Positions 1-6,511 of a stretch of DNA of 16,240 bases are shown here, in pieces; the stretch's first letter is position 1; every line of letters begins with the position of its first letter. The notes beneath the pieces are model-generated. The model did no database searches, was not told the DNA's origin, and saw nothing but the letters and a program-made list of their open reading frames with translations. A program made the translations under genes and the position numbers. Origin of the DNA: Geodermatophilaceae bacterium (GTDB lineage Bacteria; Actinomycetota; Actinomycetes; Mycobacteriales; Geodermatophilaceae); contig JACCXW010000359.1 in the NCBI GenBank assembly GCA_013696785.1, positions 1 to 16,240 of the forward strand, read 5' to 3'.

Positions 1-209
1 CGGTTGGCCTGGGCCGCGGAGTCCCGTTCGTCCACGCGCCCCTCGGCCAACAACGCGTCGAGGTGGCGGCGTACTCCAGCCGGCGACACGCCGAGCAGGG
101 TGGCAAGCGCCGCAGCAGTCAGTGGCCCGCGCTCCAGCAGAAAGCGGGTCACCCGATCGCGGGTACGGACGTCGATCGTCCGCTCCGGGACGGTGGCCGC
201 TGATTTCAC
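1..209 (-). CDS. sufR: SufR-like Fe-S responsive transcriptional regulator, N-terminal part (cut by window edge)
   Basis: Reverse-strand reading from a GTG at 209-207 gives 69 codons that run off the left edge. Residues about 25-50 form a winged helix-turn-helix, with LTAAALATLLGVSPAGVRRH as the core of the two helices. This matches the ArsR/DeoR-like N-terminus of SufR-family regulators. The family carries C-terminal cysteines for an Fe-S cluster and represses the suf operon, but that part lies outside the window. The identification rests on three things: the helix-turn-helix, the divergent position next to an ABC-ctaA operon (as for Rv1460 in M. tuberculosis), and an exact ACACT-N5-TGTGA palindrome over the start codon. 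No Shine-Dalgarno sequence precedes the GTG, so the message is probably leaderless or has a leader of a few bases. A generic ArsR-family regulator is the alternative. Confidence 0.8.
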   Translation of the reverse strand, partial: MKSAATVPERTIDVRTRDRVTRFLLERGPLTAAALATLLGVSPAGVRRHLDALLAEGRVDERDSAAQAN

Positions 210-220
210 AACACAAGTGT
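206..220 (-). promoter_or_regulatory. Putative SufR operator overlapping the sufR start
   Basis: On the minus strand the sequence reads ACACT-TGTGT-TGTGA, an inverted repeat with a 5-nt centre. It covers the sufR GTG start codon (209-207). From memory, ACACT-N5-TGTGA is the palindrome reported for M. tuberculosis SufR at its own promoter, and the match here is exact. A TATACG hexamer at 228-223 on the minus strand is a possible -10 box, which would put the transcription start inside the operator and fit autorepression. The site also lies about 60-75 bases upstream of the divergent ABC gene start. That it controls that operon is only inference. Confidence 0.65.
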
Positions 221-268
221 GACGTATATGTCCGCCGGACGCCAGCGCATCCTGCCGTGATCGCTCCT

Positions 269-274
269 TAGACT
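269..274 (+). promoter_or_regulatory. -10 box for a leaderless ABC-ctaA operon
   Basis: TAGACT fits the actinobacterial -10 pattern TANNNT. Seven bases after its last T lies the G of the GTG start at 281, the usual -10 to transcription start distance. The start has no purine-rich Shine-Dalgarno sequence. Both facts fit a leaderless mRNA starting with GTG. No convincing -35 hexamer is visible about 17 bases upstream. Confidence 0.5.
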
Positions 275-280
275 CAATGC

Positions 281-1204
281 GTGCAGCCCTCCGCCGTCGA
301 GGTCGTCGGCCTCGTCAAGCGGTACGGCGACATTCTGGCGCTCGACGATGTCCACGTCGACGTGCCGGCGGGCAGCGTGCTCGCCATGCTGGGTCCGAAC
401 GGCGCCGGGAAGACCACTGCAGTCGAGATCTGCGAGGGATTTCGCCGGCCGGACGCCGGCACGGTCCGAGTGCTGGGTCTGGATCCCGATCGGGACGCCC
501 GGATCCTGCGTCCCCGGGTCGGGGTGATGCTGCAGGGTGGTGGCGCCTACCCTGCCGCCCGGTCCGGCGAGATGCTCAGGCTGGTCGCCTCGTTCGCCCA
601 CAGACCACACGATCCTGCGACGCTCCTCGACGCGCTCGGGCTGGCTTCGGTTGCCCGTACGCCGGTCAAGCGGCTCTCGGGCGGGCAGCGGCAGCGGCTG
701 TCACTCGCGATGGCGATCGTCGGACGCCCGGAGCTGGTATTCCTGGATGAACCGACCGCCGGGCTCGACCCCGCGGCCAGACACGCGACCTGGCAGGTCA
801 TCGAGGGGCTGCGCCGCGACGGAGCCACCGTCGTACTGACCACGCATTTCATGGACGAGGCCGAACGGCTGGCCGACACGGTCGTCGTGCTCGACCACGG
901 CCGGATAGTCGCGAAGGGCAGTCCGCGCGAACTGACCCGGGCTGGTATGTCGGGGCAGGTGTCGTTCCGGGCGGTGGCCGGTCTGGACCTGTCCGGGCTC
1001 GGCGCCGTACTGCCGTCCGGGACGCAGGTCAGCGAGCCGTCACCCGGCCGGTACGTCGTCCAAAGCCCGGTGGACCCCGAGCTGCTGGCTGCGGTGACCG
1101 GCTGGTGCGCCCGGCAGAACGTGCTCGCTCAGGATCTTCAGGTACAGCGGCGCAGCCTCGAGGACGTCTTCCTCGAGCTGACCGGACGCGAGCTGCGGTC
1201 ATGA
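281..1204 (+). CDS. ABC transporter ATP-binding protein (DrrA/CcmA type)
   Basis: This is a 307-residue ATPase subunit that would power the permease encoded next. Motifs in order are Walker A GPNGAGKTT (38-46), Q-loop Q85, signature LSGGQRQRLSLA (132-143), Walker B LVFLDEP (152-158), D-loop AGLD (160-163) and H-loop His189. The last 80 or so residues form the C-terminal extension typical of DrrA-like exporters. The GTG at 281 was chosen because it follows a -10 box at leaderless spacing and the ABC fold begins at about residue 6. The stop overlaps the next gene's ATG (ATGA), so the pair is translationally coupled. The same pair sits between sufR and ctaA in mycobacteria (Rv1458c-Rv1457c). The substrate is not known to me. 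A role in heme or Fe-S handling is suggested only by the neighbours. Confidence 0.93.
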   Translation: MQPSAVEVVGLVKRYGDILALDDVHVDVPAGSVLAMLGPNGAGKTTAVEICEGFRRPDAGTVRVLGLDPDRDARILRPRVGVMLQGGGAYPAARSGEMLRLVASFAHRPHDPATLLDALGLASVARTPVKRLSGGQRQRLSLAMAIVGRPELVFLDEPTAGLDPAARHATWQVIEGLRRDGATVVLTTHFMDEAERLADTVVVLDHGRIVAKGSPRELTRAGMSGQVSFRAVAGLDLSGLGAVLPSGTQVSEPSPGRYVVQSPVDPELLAAVTGWCARQNVLAQDLQVQRRSLEDVFLELTGRELRS

Positions 1205-2040
1205 CGCGGCAGCCAAGGTCAGCTGGGGGAAATCGACCTGTGAAGGCTCCGGGAGACGTTGACATCCCCGATCTCGGGCTGGGTACCTTCGTTCCGGATG
1301 CCGGTGCGGCGCCGTTGTCGCGGATGCTGGCGGCGCAGGCGGCGATCGAGCTGCGACTGGCGCTGCGGCAGGGCGAGCAGGTGCTCCTGACGCTGGTCAT
1401 CCCGGTGCTACTCACGCTCCTGCTGGTTCTCGGTTCCCTGGTCGAGACCGACGGCTCCGGCCGGGCGGACTACTTCCTGCCCGGCATCCTGGCGCTGGCC
1501 ATCGTGTCGTCGTCGTTCACCGGGCTGGCGATCGCGACCGGCTTCGAACGCAAATACGGCGTACTGAAGCGTCTCGGCGCGACCGCGATGCCCCGATCGG
1601 TTCTGCTCGGCGGTAAGACGCTCGCCGTACTGGGCATGGAGGTCGTGCAGCTGGCCGTCCTGGCCGGACTCGGACTCGCTCTCGGGTGGGAGCCTCGCGG
1701 CGCCCTCCCGGGTGCGCTGGTGCTCGTGCTGCTGGGTACGGCGGCCTTCGCCGCGCTCGGCCTCCTGCTGGCCGGGACGTTGCGGGCGGAGGCGACGCTG
1801 GCCGCGGCGAACCTGGTCTGGTTCCTGCTGCTGCTCGGCGGCGGGCTGCTGCTGCCGCTGACCCGGTTGTCGGAGTCCGCGGCATCGGTGCTGCAGTTCC
1901 TGCCGAGTGCCGCTCTCGCCGACGGCCTGCGGGCGGCGTTCCAGGGCGGCACGCTGTTCCCGGCGCAGGAGGCGCTCATCCTGCTCGCCTGGGCGGTGCT
2001 GGCCTTCGCCGCGGCAGTGCGGTGGTTCCGGTGGGAGTGA
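1201..2040 (+). CDS. ABC transporter permease (ABC-2/DrrB type)
   Basis: This 279-residue integral membrane protein is the partner of the preceding ATPase. A hydrophilic N-terminus of about 55 residues is followed by six hydrophobic segments at roughly 61-80, 92-113, 141-162, 170-192, 199-220 and 257-274, the ABC-2 topology. The stretch FERKYGVLKRLGATAMPRSV (115-133) between segments 2 and 3 is the cytoplasmic loop typical of this family, which contacts the ATPase. The ATG at 1201 overlaps the ATPase stop by four bases. A longer in-frame reading upstream would lie entirely inside the ATPase gene and is not credible. The end overlaps the ctaA start (GTGA). The substrate is unknown. Confidence 0.92.
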   Translation: MTRQPRSAGGNRPVKAPGDVDIPDLGLGTFVPDAGAAPLSRMLAAQAAIELRLALRQGEQVLLTLVIPVLLTLLLVLGSLVETDGSGRADYFLPGILALAIVSSSFTGLAIATGFERKYGVLKRLGATAMPRSVLLGGKTLAVLGMEVVQLAVLAGLGLALGWEPRGALPGALVLVLLGTAAFAALGLLLAGTLRAEATLAAANLVWFLLLLGGGLLLPLTRLSESAASVLQFLPSAALADGLRAAFQGGTLFPAQEALILLAWAVLAFAAAVRWFRWE

Positions 2041-2969
2041 GCGGGCTGTGGGTGCGCCGGCTGGCGTTCGTCTCGGTCGTGGTCAACGTCGGCATCGTGG
2101 TGACCGGTGGCGCGGTCCGGCTGACGGCGTCAGGGCTCGGCTGCCCCACCGTCCCGTACTGCACCGAGGACAGCTTCGTGCCGACAGCCGAACTCGGCGG
2201 TCACGGGGTGATCGAGTTCACCAACCGCACGCTGACGAGCGTCATCGGCCTGGTGGCGCTCGCGACACTGGTCGCCGTCTGGCGGGACCGGCCCCGCCGC
2301 CGCGACCTGCTCGGGCCGGCAATCGCGCTGCTCGTCGGTATCCCGGCGCAGGCGCTCCTGGGTGCGGTCACCGTGCTCACCGAGCTCAACCCGTGGACCG
2401 TGATGGGTCACTTCCTGCTGTCCATGCTGCTCATCGCCGCGGCTGTGGTCCTGTGGGTGCGCAGCAACGAAGCACCGGGAGGCACGGCGGCGGTCGTACC
2501 CGCGCCGCTACGGTTGCTGACCCGCGGCCTGCTGGCGGTCCTGGCGGCCGTCCTGCTGCTCGGCACTGTCGTCACGGGCACGGGGCCGCACGCCGGGGAT
2601 CCGGACTCACCGCGGATGGGATTCGACCTCGCCGTCGTCAGTCAACTGCATGCCGACGGCGTACTGCTGCTGGTCGGCTTGACGATCGCGCTGTGGGCTG
2701 GGCTGCTGGCCGTCCGGGCACCGCAGCGGGTGCTTCGGGCTGCCGTGGCACTGATCTCAGTGGAGTTTGCGCAGGGATTGATCGGCTTCGTGCAGTATTT
2801 CACCGACCTGCCGGTGCTGCTCGTCGGCTTCCACCTGCTCGGCGCCGGGTTGGTCAACGTGTTCGCCGTGCGGCTGTACCTGAGCATGCGCGTGCGGCTT
2901 CCGCTCGCGGAGGCAGGCGTGACCGGGGCAGAAAGTGCAGGCGAGCTTCGGCCGGAACTGCTTCGCTGA
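2037..2969 (+). CDS. ctaA: Heme A synthase (COX15/CtaA family)
   Basis: This 310-residue membrane protein converts heme O to heme A for the aa3-type cytochrome c oxidase, using CtaB's product as substrate. Eight hydrophobic segments fall in two four-helix halves. Visible family marks are GGAVRLTASGLGCP (24-37), a Cys pair C36/C42 in the first extracellular loop, Glu60 in EFTNR, and His at 125 (MGHF), 205 (QLHADG) and 266 (GFHLLG). These match three of the four heme-ligating His of Bacillus CtaA. The first one (EXXH) is Asn63 here. The GTG at 2037 overlaps the permease stop (GTGA); a GTG at 2031 is an alternative adding two residues. It is third in a coupled operon with the ABC pair. Confidence 0.93.
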   Translation: MSGLWVRRLAFVSVVVNVGIVVTGGAVRLTASGLGCPTVPYCTEDSFVPTAELGGHGVIEFTNRTLTSVIGLVALATLVAVWRDRPRRRDLLGPAIALLVGIPAQALLGAVTVLTELNPWTVMGHFLLSMLLIAAAVVLWVRSNEAPGGTAAVVPAPLRLLTRGLLAVLAAVLLLGTVVTGTGPHAGDPDSPRMGFDLAVVSQLHADGVLLLVGLTIALWAGLLAVRAPQRVLRAAVALISVEFAQGLIGFVQYFTDLPVLLVGFHLLGAGLVNVFAVRLYLSMRVRLPLAEAGVTGAESAGELRPELLR

Positions 2970-2973
2970 CCTG

Positions 2974-3441
2974 GTGGACATCGTCGTTGCGCCGACCCCG
3001 CCGGACCCGCAGACAGCCGAGCGGCTGCTGCGGCTGCTGCCTGAGTGGTTCGGGATCGAGTCGTCCACCCAGGAGTACGTCGAGGACGCGCGACACCTTC
3101 CGACGTACCTCGCCACTCCCGATGGTCGGCCACCGGTCGGGATCCTGCTGGTACGACGGCATTTCCCGGCGGCGGCCGAGGTACATCTGATCGCCGTCCA
3201 TCCCGAGTGGCATCGGCGCGGCGTCGGTCGCCGGTTGCTCAGCGCCGTCGAGCGGGATCTCGCGGCGGACGGTGTCCGCTTGCTTCAGGTCAAGACGCTG
3301 GGGGCCTCCCGCCCCGACGCGGGCTACGAACGCACGCGGCAGTTCTACGTCGGCATGGGCTTTCTCCCGCTGGAGGAGATGCCGGACCTGTGGCCCGGCA
3401 ATCCCTGCCTGATCATGGTCAAGCCGCTCGCCGGGCGGTAG
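2974..3441 (+). CDS. GNAT-family N-acetyltransferase
   Basis: This small cytoplasmic acyl-CoA dependent acetyltransferase has 155 residues from the GTG at 2974. The acetyl-CoA motif A is AVHPEWHRRGVGRRLLSAVE (74-93), with the R-R-G-V-G-R pyrophosphate loop. Motif B follows as RQFYVGMGFLPLEE, where Tyr125 is the usual acid/base position. The start is uncertain. GTG 2974 lies four bases after the ctaA stop, just before the fold begins, but has no Shine-Dalgarno sequence. A GTG at 2935 would add 13 residues and overlap ctaA by 35 bases. The gene is probably read through from the ctaA operon. Its acceptor substrate cannot be told from the sequence. It ends tail to tail with the FtsX gene, 11 bases apart. 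Confidence 0.85.
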   Translation: MDIVVAPTPPDPQTAERLLRLLPEWFGIESSTQEYVEDARHLPTYLATPDGRPPVGILLVRRHFPAAAEVHLIAVHPEWHRRGVGRRLLSAVERDLAADGVRLLQVKTLGASRPDAGYERTRQFYVGMGFLPLEEMPDLWPGNPCLIMVKPLAGR

Positions 3442-3452
3442 GCATCTGACGA

Positions 3453-4934
3453 TCAGGCCGCAGCGCGGAGTTCGGCCGGGTCGGTGCTGCGGCGGAGGAA
3501 CAGCAGCGACGTAGAGATGGTCAGCATCGTCACCAACACTGTTCCGCCCAAGAGCACGCCGAGTCCCGTCCACGGGACCGGGACTGACGTCACCCGTTCG
3601 GCCAGCAGTTGTCCCGTCGCGCTGTAGTCGGACTGGATGTACTCCGTGCCGAAGACGCCCCGGGCTGCGACGATGCCGGCGGCGGCGGCCAGCAGCGCCA
3701 TCGGTAGCAGCGGCAGCAGTACTTCGACGAGCAGGGCTCGCCGCAAGACGCCGACCGGGGTTCCCGCGGCGGTCAGCGCAGCCAACGACCGGCGCCGGGC
3801 GACGATCCCCTCCGCGGCCACTACGAGCAGCCCGAGCGAGGCCACGACCACGGCGACGACGATCACGAGGTCGACGAGCCGAAGGGTGTCGGCGTAGAAG
3901 GTGTCCTCCGGGTCGGTACCGGCCAGGATGCTGGCGCGTACACCCTGCGCACCGGCGCCGATGAGGACGGTGAGCAGCAGCGCACCGAACGCCCGGCTGG
4001 CCGCGAACGGATCGGCGCAGAGGCGACGGGCGGCGATGAGCACCTCCGGTCGGCCGGAGCGCGGCGCGACGAATCCGCCGATGCCCGCAGCGAGCGCGGC
4101 GTTGCCGAGGACGAGGCCGGCCGCGGCGAGGAGGAGCAGCACCAGTCCGAGCGCTGGGCCGGCCGAACCGCTCAGGTCGAGATCCAACGCAGTGGCGACC
4201 GTGGAGAACGACGCGAGGGCAACGACCCCGACCACGAACAGGACGGCTGGTAGCAGCCGGGGTGGCTGGACTCGCCGGTGCCGAATGACTCCGAACGGAC
4301 TGATCGTGACACCACGCAGGGCGAGTCGCGTGAAGGCGGCGGCGCCCAACGGGAGCAGGAGCACGATCGCGGCGACGGCCCAGACCGGTGGTAGGACGTC
4401 CGTGGGGAGCCGCAGAACAGGCCCGATCACCTCCTCTTGAAGGATTTCGACGCCTCCCTCGACGGGCGTGCGGGTGATGCGTAGATACGGCTCGATGACC
4501 GGCGTGCCCAACAGGATCCGGCCGACGAGGTAAAGGCCTAATCCGGCGATGGCGCCGATGCCTGCGGCGAAGCCCGCCTCGCCGCAGGCGATCCGCGTGG
4601 CATCTCTCGGCGAGGCTCCGGCCAGTCGGATGGCGGCCAGTCGCCGGTCGCGTGCCGGTGCGCCGACACGGGAGCACTGTCCGACGAAGGCGAGCACCGG
4701 GATGAAGAGCAACACGAGTGCCATGACGACTCCCTGGTGCAGCCCCTCCTCCTCCAGCACGCGGCTGCTGTAGGGGCCGTCGGCGGGGCCGATGCTGATA
4801 ACCGTTGCGGCCGAGAGCAGTGCCACTGTCCCCAGCGCCGAGCCGGCGGCCGTGAGAGCGATCCGGACGACGTCGGACCGGCCGCCCTTGGCAGCCAGCC
4901 ACAGCGCGGTGGGCCAGGAAAGGCGCGGGCTCAC
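3453..4934 (-). CDS. FtsX-like ABC transporter permease
   Basis: This 493-residue membrane protein forms the membrane part of the transporter with the ATPase encoded just upstream. I see about ten hydrophobic segments, in two similar halves. A cytoplasmic motif after an early helix in each half marks the FtsX duplication: RDRRLAAIRLAGASPRDATR (96-115) and ARRRSLAALTAAGTPVGVLR (379-398). A large extracytoplasmic region between the early helices, as in MacB, is absent or short (about 142-182). The GTG at 4934 overlaps the ATPase stop (GTGA). It is last in a padR-ATPase-permease operon. Such actinobacterial operons often export drugs or peptides or sense cell-envelope stress. The substrate here is unknown. 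Confidence 0.9.
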   Translation of the reverse strand: MSPRLSWPTALWLAAKGGRSDVVRIALTAAGSALGTVALLSAATVISIGPADGPYSSRVLEEEGLHQGVVMALVLLFIPVLAFVGQCSRVGAPARDRRLAAIRLAGASPRDATRIACGEAGFAAGIGAIAGLGLYLVGRILLGTPVIEPYLRITRTPVEGGVEILQEEVIGPVLRLPTDVLPPVWAVAAIVLLLPLGAAAFTRLALRGVTISPFGVIRHRRVQPPRLLPAVLFVVGVVALASFSTVATALDLDLSGSAGPALGLVLLLLAAAGLVLGNAALAAGIGGFVAPRSGRPEVLIAARRLCADPFAASRAFGALLLTVLIGAGAQGVRASILAGTDPEDTFYADTLRLVDLVIVVAVVVASLGLLVVAAEGIVARRRSLAALTAAGTPVGVLRRALLVEVLLPLLPMALLAAAAGIVAARGVFGTEYIQSDYSATGQLLAERVTSVPVPWTGLGVLLGGTVLVTMLTISTSLLFLRRSTDPAELRAAA

Positions 4935-5659
4935 GAATGGGGCCGGTGCTGGCCGACCGCCGTGCCGGCGGAGTCGACGACCCCGTCCACCACCCCGTCG
5001 CGGATGACGATCTCCCGGTCCGCGTACGCCGCCACCTGCGCGTCATGAGTCACGAGCAGGACGGTCGTGCCGGACTCGCGGGCGACCCGGGTGAGCTGGC
5101 CGAGGACCTGCTCCCCCGCCAGCGTGTCCAACGCGCCGGTCGGTTCGTCGGCGAAAAGCACCTCCGGCTCGGTGACGAGAGCGCGCGCCACGGCGACCCG
5201 CTGCGCCTGACCACCCGACATCTGCGGCGGGCGCTGATCGGCCAGGTCCGCCACGCCGAAGCGGTCCAGCCACACCCGCGCCGCGGTGGCCGCCTCGCGT
5301 CGGCGTACGCCGGACAGCAGTAGCGGCAGCGCGACGTTCTCCGCAGCGGTCATCTCCGGCACGAGCTGCCCGAACTGGAACAGCACACCGAACTCGCGGC
5401 GGCGCAACGCTGATCGCACCGATTCGCTCTCGGTGTCGATCCGCCGACCGGCGAAACGGATCTCGCCGGCGTCCGGCCGCAGGATGCCCGCGAGGCACAG
5501 CAGCAGGGTCGACTTTCCCGAGCCCGACGGTCCGGTGATCGCGAGCACGTCCCCCCGTCCGGCGGAGAGCGAGACACCGCGCAGGGCCGGTGAGTTGCCG
5601 TAGGACTTGACGAGCGATCGCGCGGTGAGTACCTCGCGGTCGCCGGTGGTGACTGTCAC
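4931..5659 (-). CDS. ABC transporter ATP-binding protein (MacB/LolD type)
   Basis: This 242-residue ATPase pairs with the FtsX-like permease. Motifs are Walker A GPSGSGKST (43-51), a Q-loop in LFQFGQLVPEMTAAENVALP, a signature MSGGQAQRVAVARAL (Met replaces the usual Leu at its first position), Walker B EVLFADEPTGALD, and the switch His in LLVTHD. The DEPTGALD form and the short length are typical of the MacB/LolD/FtsE branch. The GTG start at 5659 overlaps the padR stop (GTGA), and its own stop overlaps the permease start the same way, so all three proteins are translationally coupled. No self-resistance or biosynthesis genes adjoin it. Confidence 0.92.
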   Translation of the reverse strand: MTVTTGDREVLTARSLVKSYGNSPALRGVSLSAGRGDVLAITGPSGSGKSTLLLCLAGILRPDAGEIRFAGRRIDTESESVRSALRRREFGVLFQFGQLVPEMTAAENVALPLLLSGVRRREAATAARVWLDRFGVADLADQRPPQMSGGQAQRVAVARALVTEPEVLFADEPTGALDTLAGEQVLGQLTRVARESGTTVLLVTHDAQVAAYADREIVIRDGVVDGVVDSAGTAVGQHRPHS

Positions 5660-6192
5660 GGATGAATCTCCTTTGTCAGCCGGCTGATGCGCTGGAGGGT
5701 GGTCTCGATCCAGCGCACGTCCGCGTCGATGTGGTTGATGGCGTAGTCGGCCGCGACGACTCGAAGGACGTCCGTGCTCGGGTCGGTCTTGACCCCGGTG
5801 TACTCCCGCATCCGCGCCAGATGGGCCACGCGCTGGCGGCGCAGAAAGTCCGCGGCGACGTCCTGGTCGGCGACGAGCAGCGCCAGCGTCACCTTCATCG
5901 CCAGCAGGTTCGCGACGTACTCCGACGGCAACTCGACCTCGGCCAGCCAGCGATCGAGTTCGGCTCGACCGAAGTCGGTGACCGCGAACAGCGTGCGGTC
6001 AGGGCCGCCGACCCGCTCGGTGACCCCCGCCACGACCAGGCCGTCTCGCAGCAGCCGCTCGAGCGTGGCGTAGATCTGCGCCGCTGCCAGTGGCTTCGCG
6101 GCCGGAAACCGCAACTCGTACTGCTGCTTGAGGTCGTAGCCGTGCCGCTGACCGTCGGCCAGCAGTCCCAGCAGCGCATGACCGACGGACAT
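5656..6192 (-). CDS. PadR-family transcriptional regulator
   Basis: This 178-residue regulator most likely represses its own operon, which also encodes the ABC ATPase and FtsX permease. The N-terminal winged helix runs from HALLGLLADGQRHGYDLKQQ through IYATLERLLRDGLVVAG to the wing at DRTLFAVTDFGRAELDRWL. The C-terminal half is the helical dimerisation domain of the long PadR subclass (PadR_C/AphA-like). I prefer the ATG at 6192, three residues before the fold, as is normal for the family. A CATAGT hexamer at 6205-6200 would start transcription right at this ATG. An in-frame GTG at 6201 would add three residues. No Shine-Dalgarno sequence precedes either. The stop overlaps the ATPase start. 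Confidence 0.92.
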   Translation of the reverse strand: MSVGHALLGLLADGQRHGYDLKQQYELRFPAAKPLAAAQIYATLERLLRDGLVVAGVTERVGGPDRTLFAVTDFGRAELDRWLAEVELPSEYVANLLAMKVTLALLVADQDVAADFLRRQRVAHLARMREYTGVKTDPSTDVLRVVAADYAINHIDADVRWIETTLQRISRLTKEIHP

Positions 6193-6200
6193 GAGGCTCA

Positions 6201-6223
6201 CTATGCACTGAGTTACTAGATAG
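6201..6223 (-). promoter_or_regulatory. Imperfect palindrome at the padR promoter, candidate PadR operator
   Basis: Read on the minus strand, the arms CTATCTAGT and AGTGCATAG flank a 5-nt centre (AACTC). Six of nine arm positions are complementary (CTATNNANT). The 3' arm contains the candidate -10 CATAGT (6205-6200), and a TTGCTG 18 bases further upstream is a weak -35. A palindrome over the promoter immediately before a padR gene fits the usual autoregulation of this family, although the arms are not the classic ATGT/ACAT. Confidence 0.4.
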
Positions 6224-6240
6224 CAGCAAGCCTAGCGCAC

Positions 6241-6261
6241 ATATGCTTGGCTAGATATGCT
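6241..6261 (+). promoter_or_regulatory. ATATGCT direct repeats and -10 box of the vapBC operon
   Basis: ATATGCT occurs twice, at 6241-6247 and 6255-6261, 14 bases apart. The second copy contains TATGCT (6256-6261), a TANNNT -10 box whose predicted transcription start (about 6268) is one base before the ATG at 6269. No Shine-Dalgarno sequence is present, so the message is probably leaderless. Tandem sites over the promoter are what a ribbon-helix-helix antitoxin would bind for autoregulation. TATGC also recurs at 6202-6206 and 6268-6272, so some shared control with divergent padR is possible. Confidence 0.4.
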
Positions 6262-6268
6262 GTGAAGT

Positions 6269-6511
6269 ATGCGTACGACCATCAATCTGCCCGACGCGCT
6301 GGCTGGAGAGGTCAAGGCAAGGGCGGCAGCGGAGCACCGCACCATTACCAGCTTGGTCGAGGAGGGTTTGCGCCTGGTGCTCGGCCGCGACGATCAACAG
6401 CCGGATGACACCCCGCTGCCGGCGTACGGCGAACCCAGCGACCACTTCTTAGTCGACGTGCGAGACCGTGATGCGCTGTGGAACGCGCTAGATCGGGCTG
6501 AGCCGCGTTGA
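6269..6511 (+). CDS. vapB: VapB-like antitoxin, ribbon-helix-helix
   Basis: This 80-residue protein is encoded directly upstream of, and overlapping, a PIN toxin gene. MRTTINLPDALAGEVKARA is the beta strand and first helix of a ribbon-helix-helix DNA-binding domain. HRTITSLVEEGLRLVL supplies the second helix. Residues 40-80 are acidic and proline-rich, as in the flexible toxin-neutralising tail of VapB proteins. It would bind VapC and repress its own promoter. The ATG at 6269 directly begins the ribbon strand; there is no Shine-Dalgarno sequence, in line with a leaderless message. The end overlaps vapC (TTGA). It is divergent from padR across about 76 AT-richer bases. Confidence 0.88.
   Translation: MRTTINLPDALAGEVKARAAAEHRTITSLVEEGLRLVLGRDDQQPDDTPLPAYGEPSDHFLVDVRDRDALWNALDRAEPR

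Noticed and set aside
3441..3459. Small hairpin (GGC-AT-CTGA-CGA-TCAG-GCC) between the convergent GNAT and FtsX genes
   Set aside because: The stem is only 3 + 4 bp with a bulge, has no U-tract on either strand and overlaps the FtsX stop codon. It is too weak to call a terminator.
2854..5046. 730-codon open frame on the minus strand across ctaA, GNAT and FtsX genes
   Set aside because: It is arginine/proline/histidine-rich and has no domain. It overlaps three well-supported genes and is an artefact of high GC content with few stop codons.
3453..6192. PadR-ABC-FtsX operon as a bacteriocin or antibiotic self-resistance system
   Set aside because: No precursor peptide, modification enzyme, or sensor kinase/response regulator pair is nearby. 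Only a generic regulated transporter can be supported.
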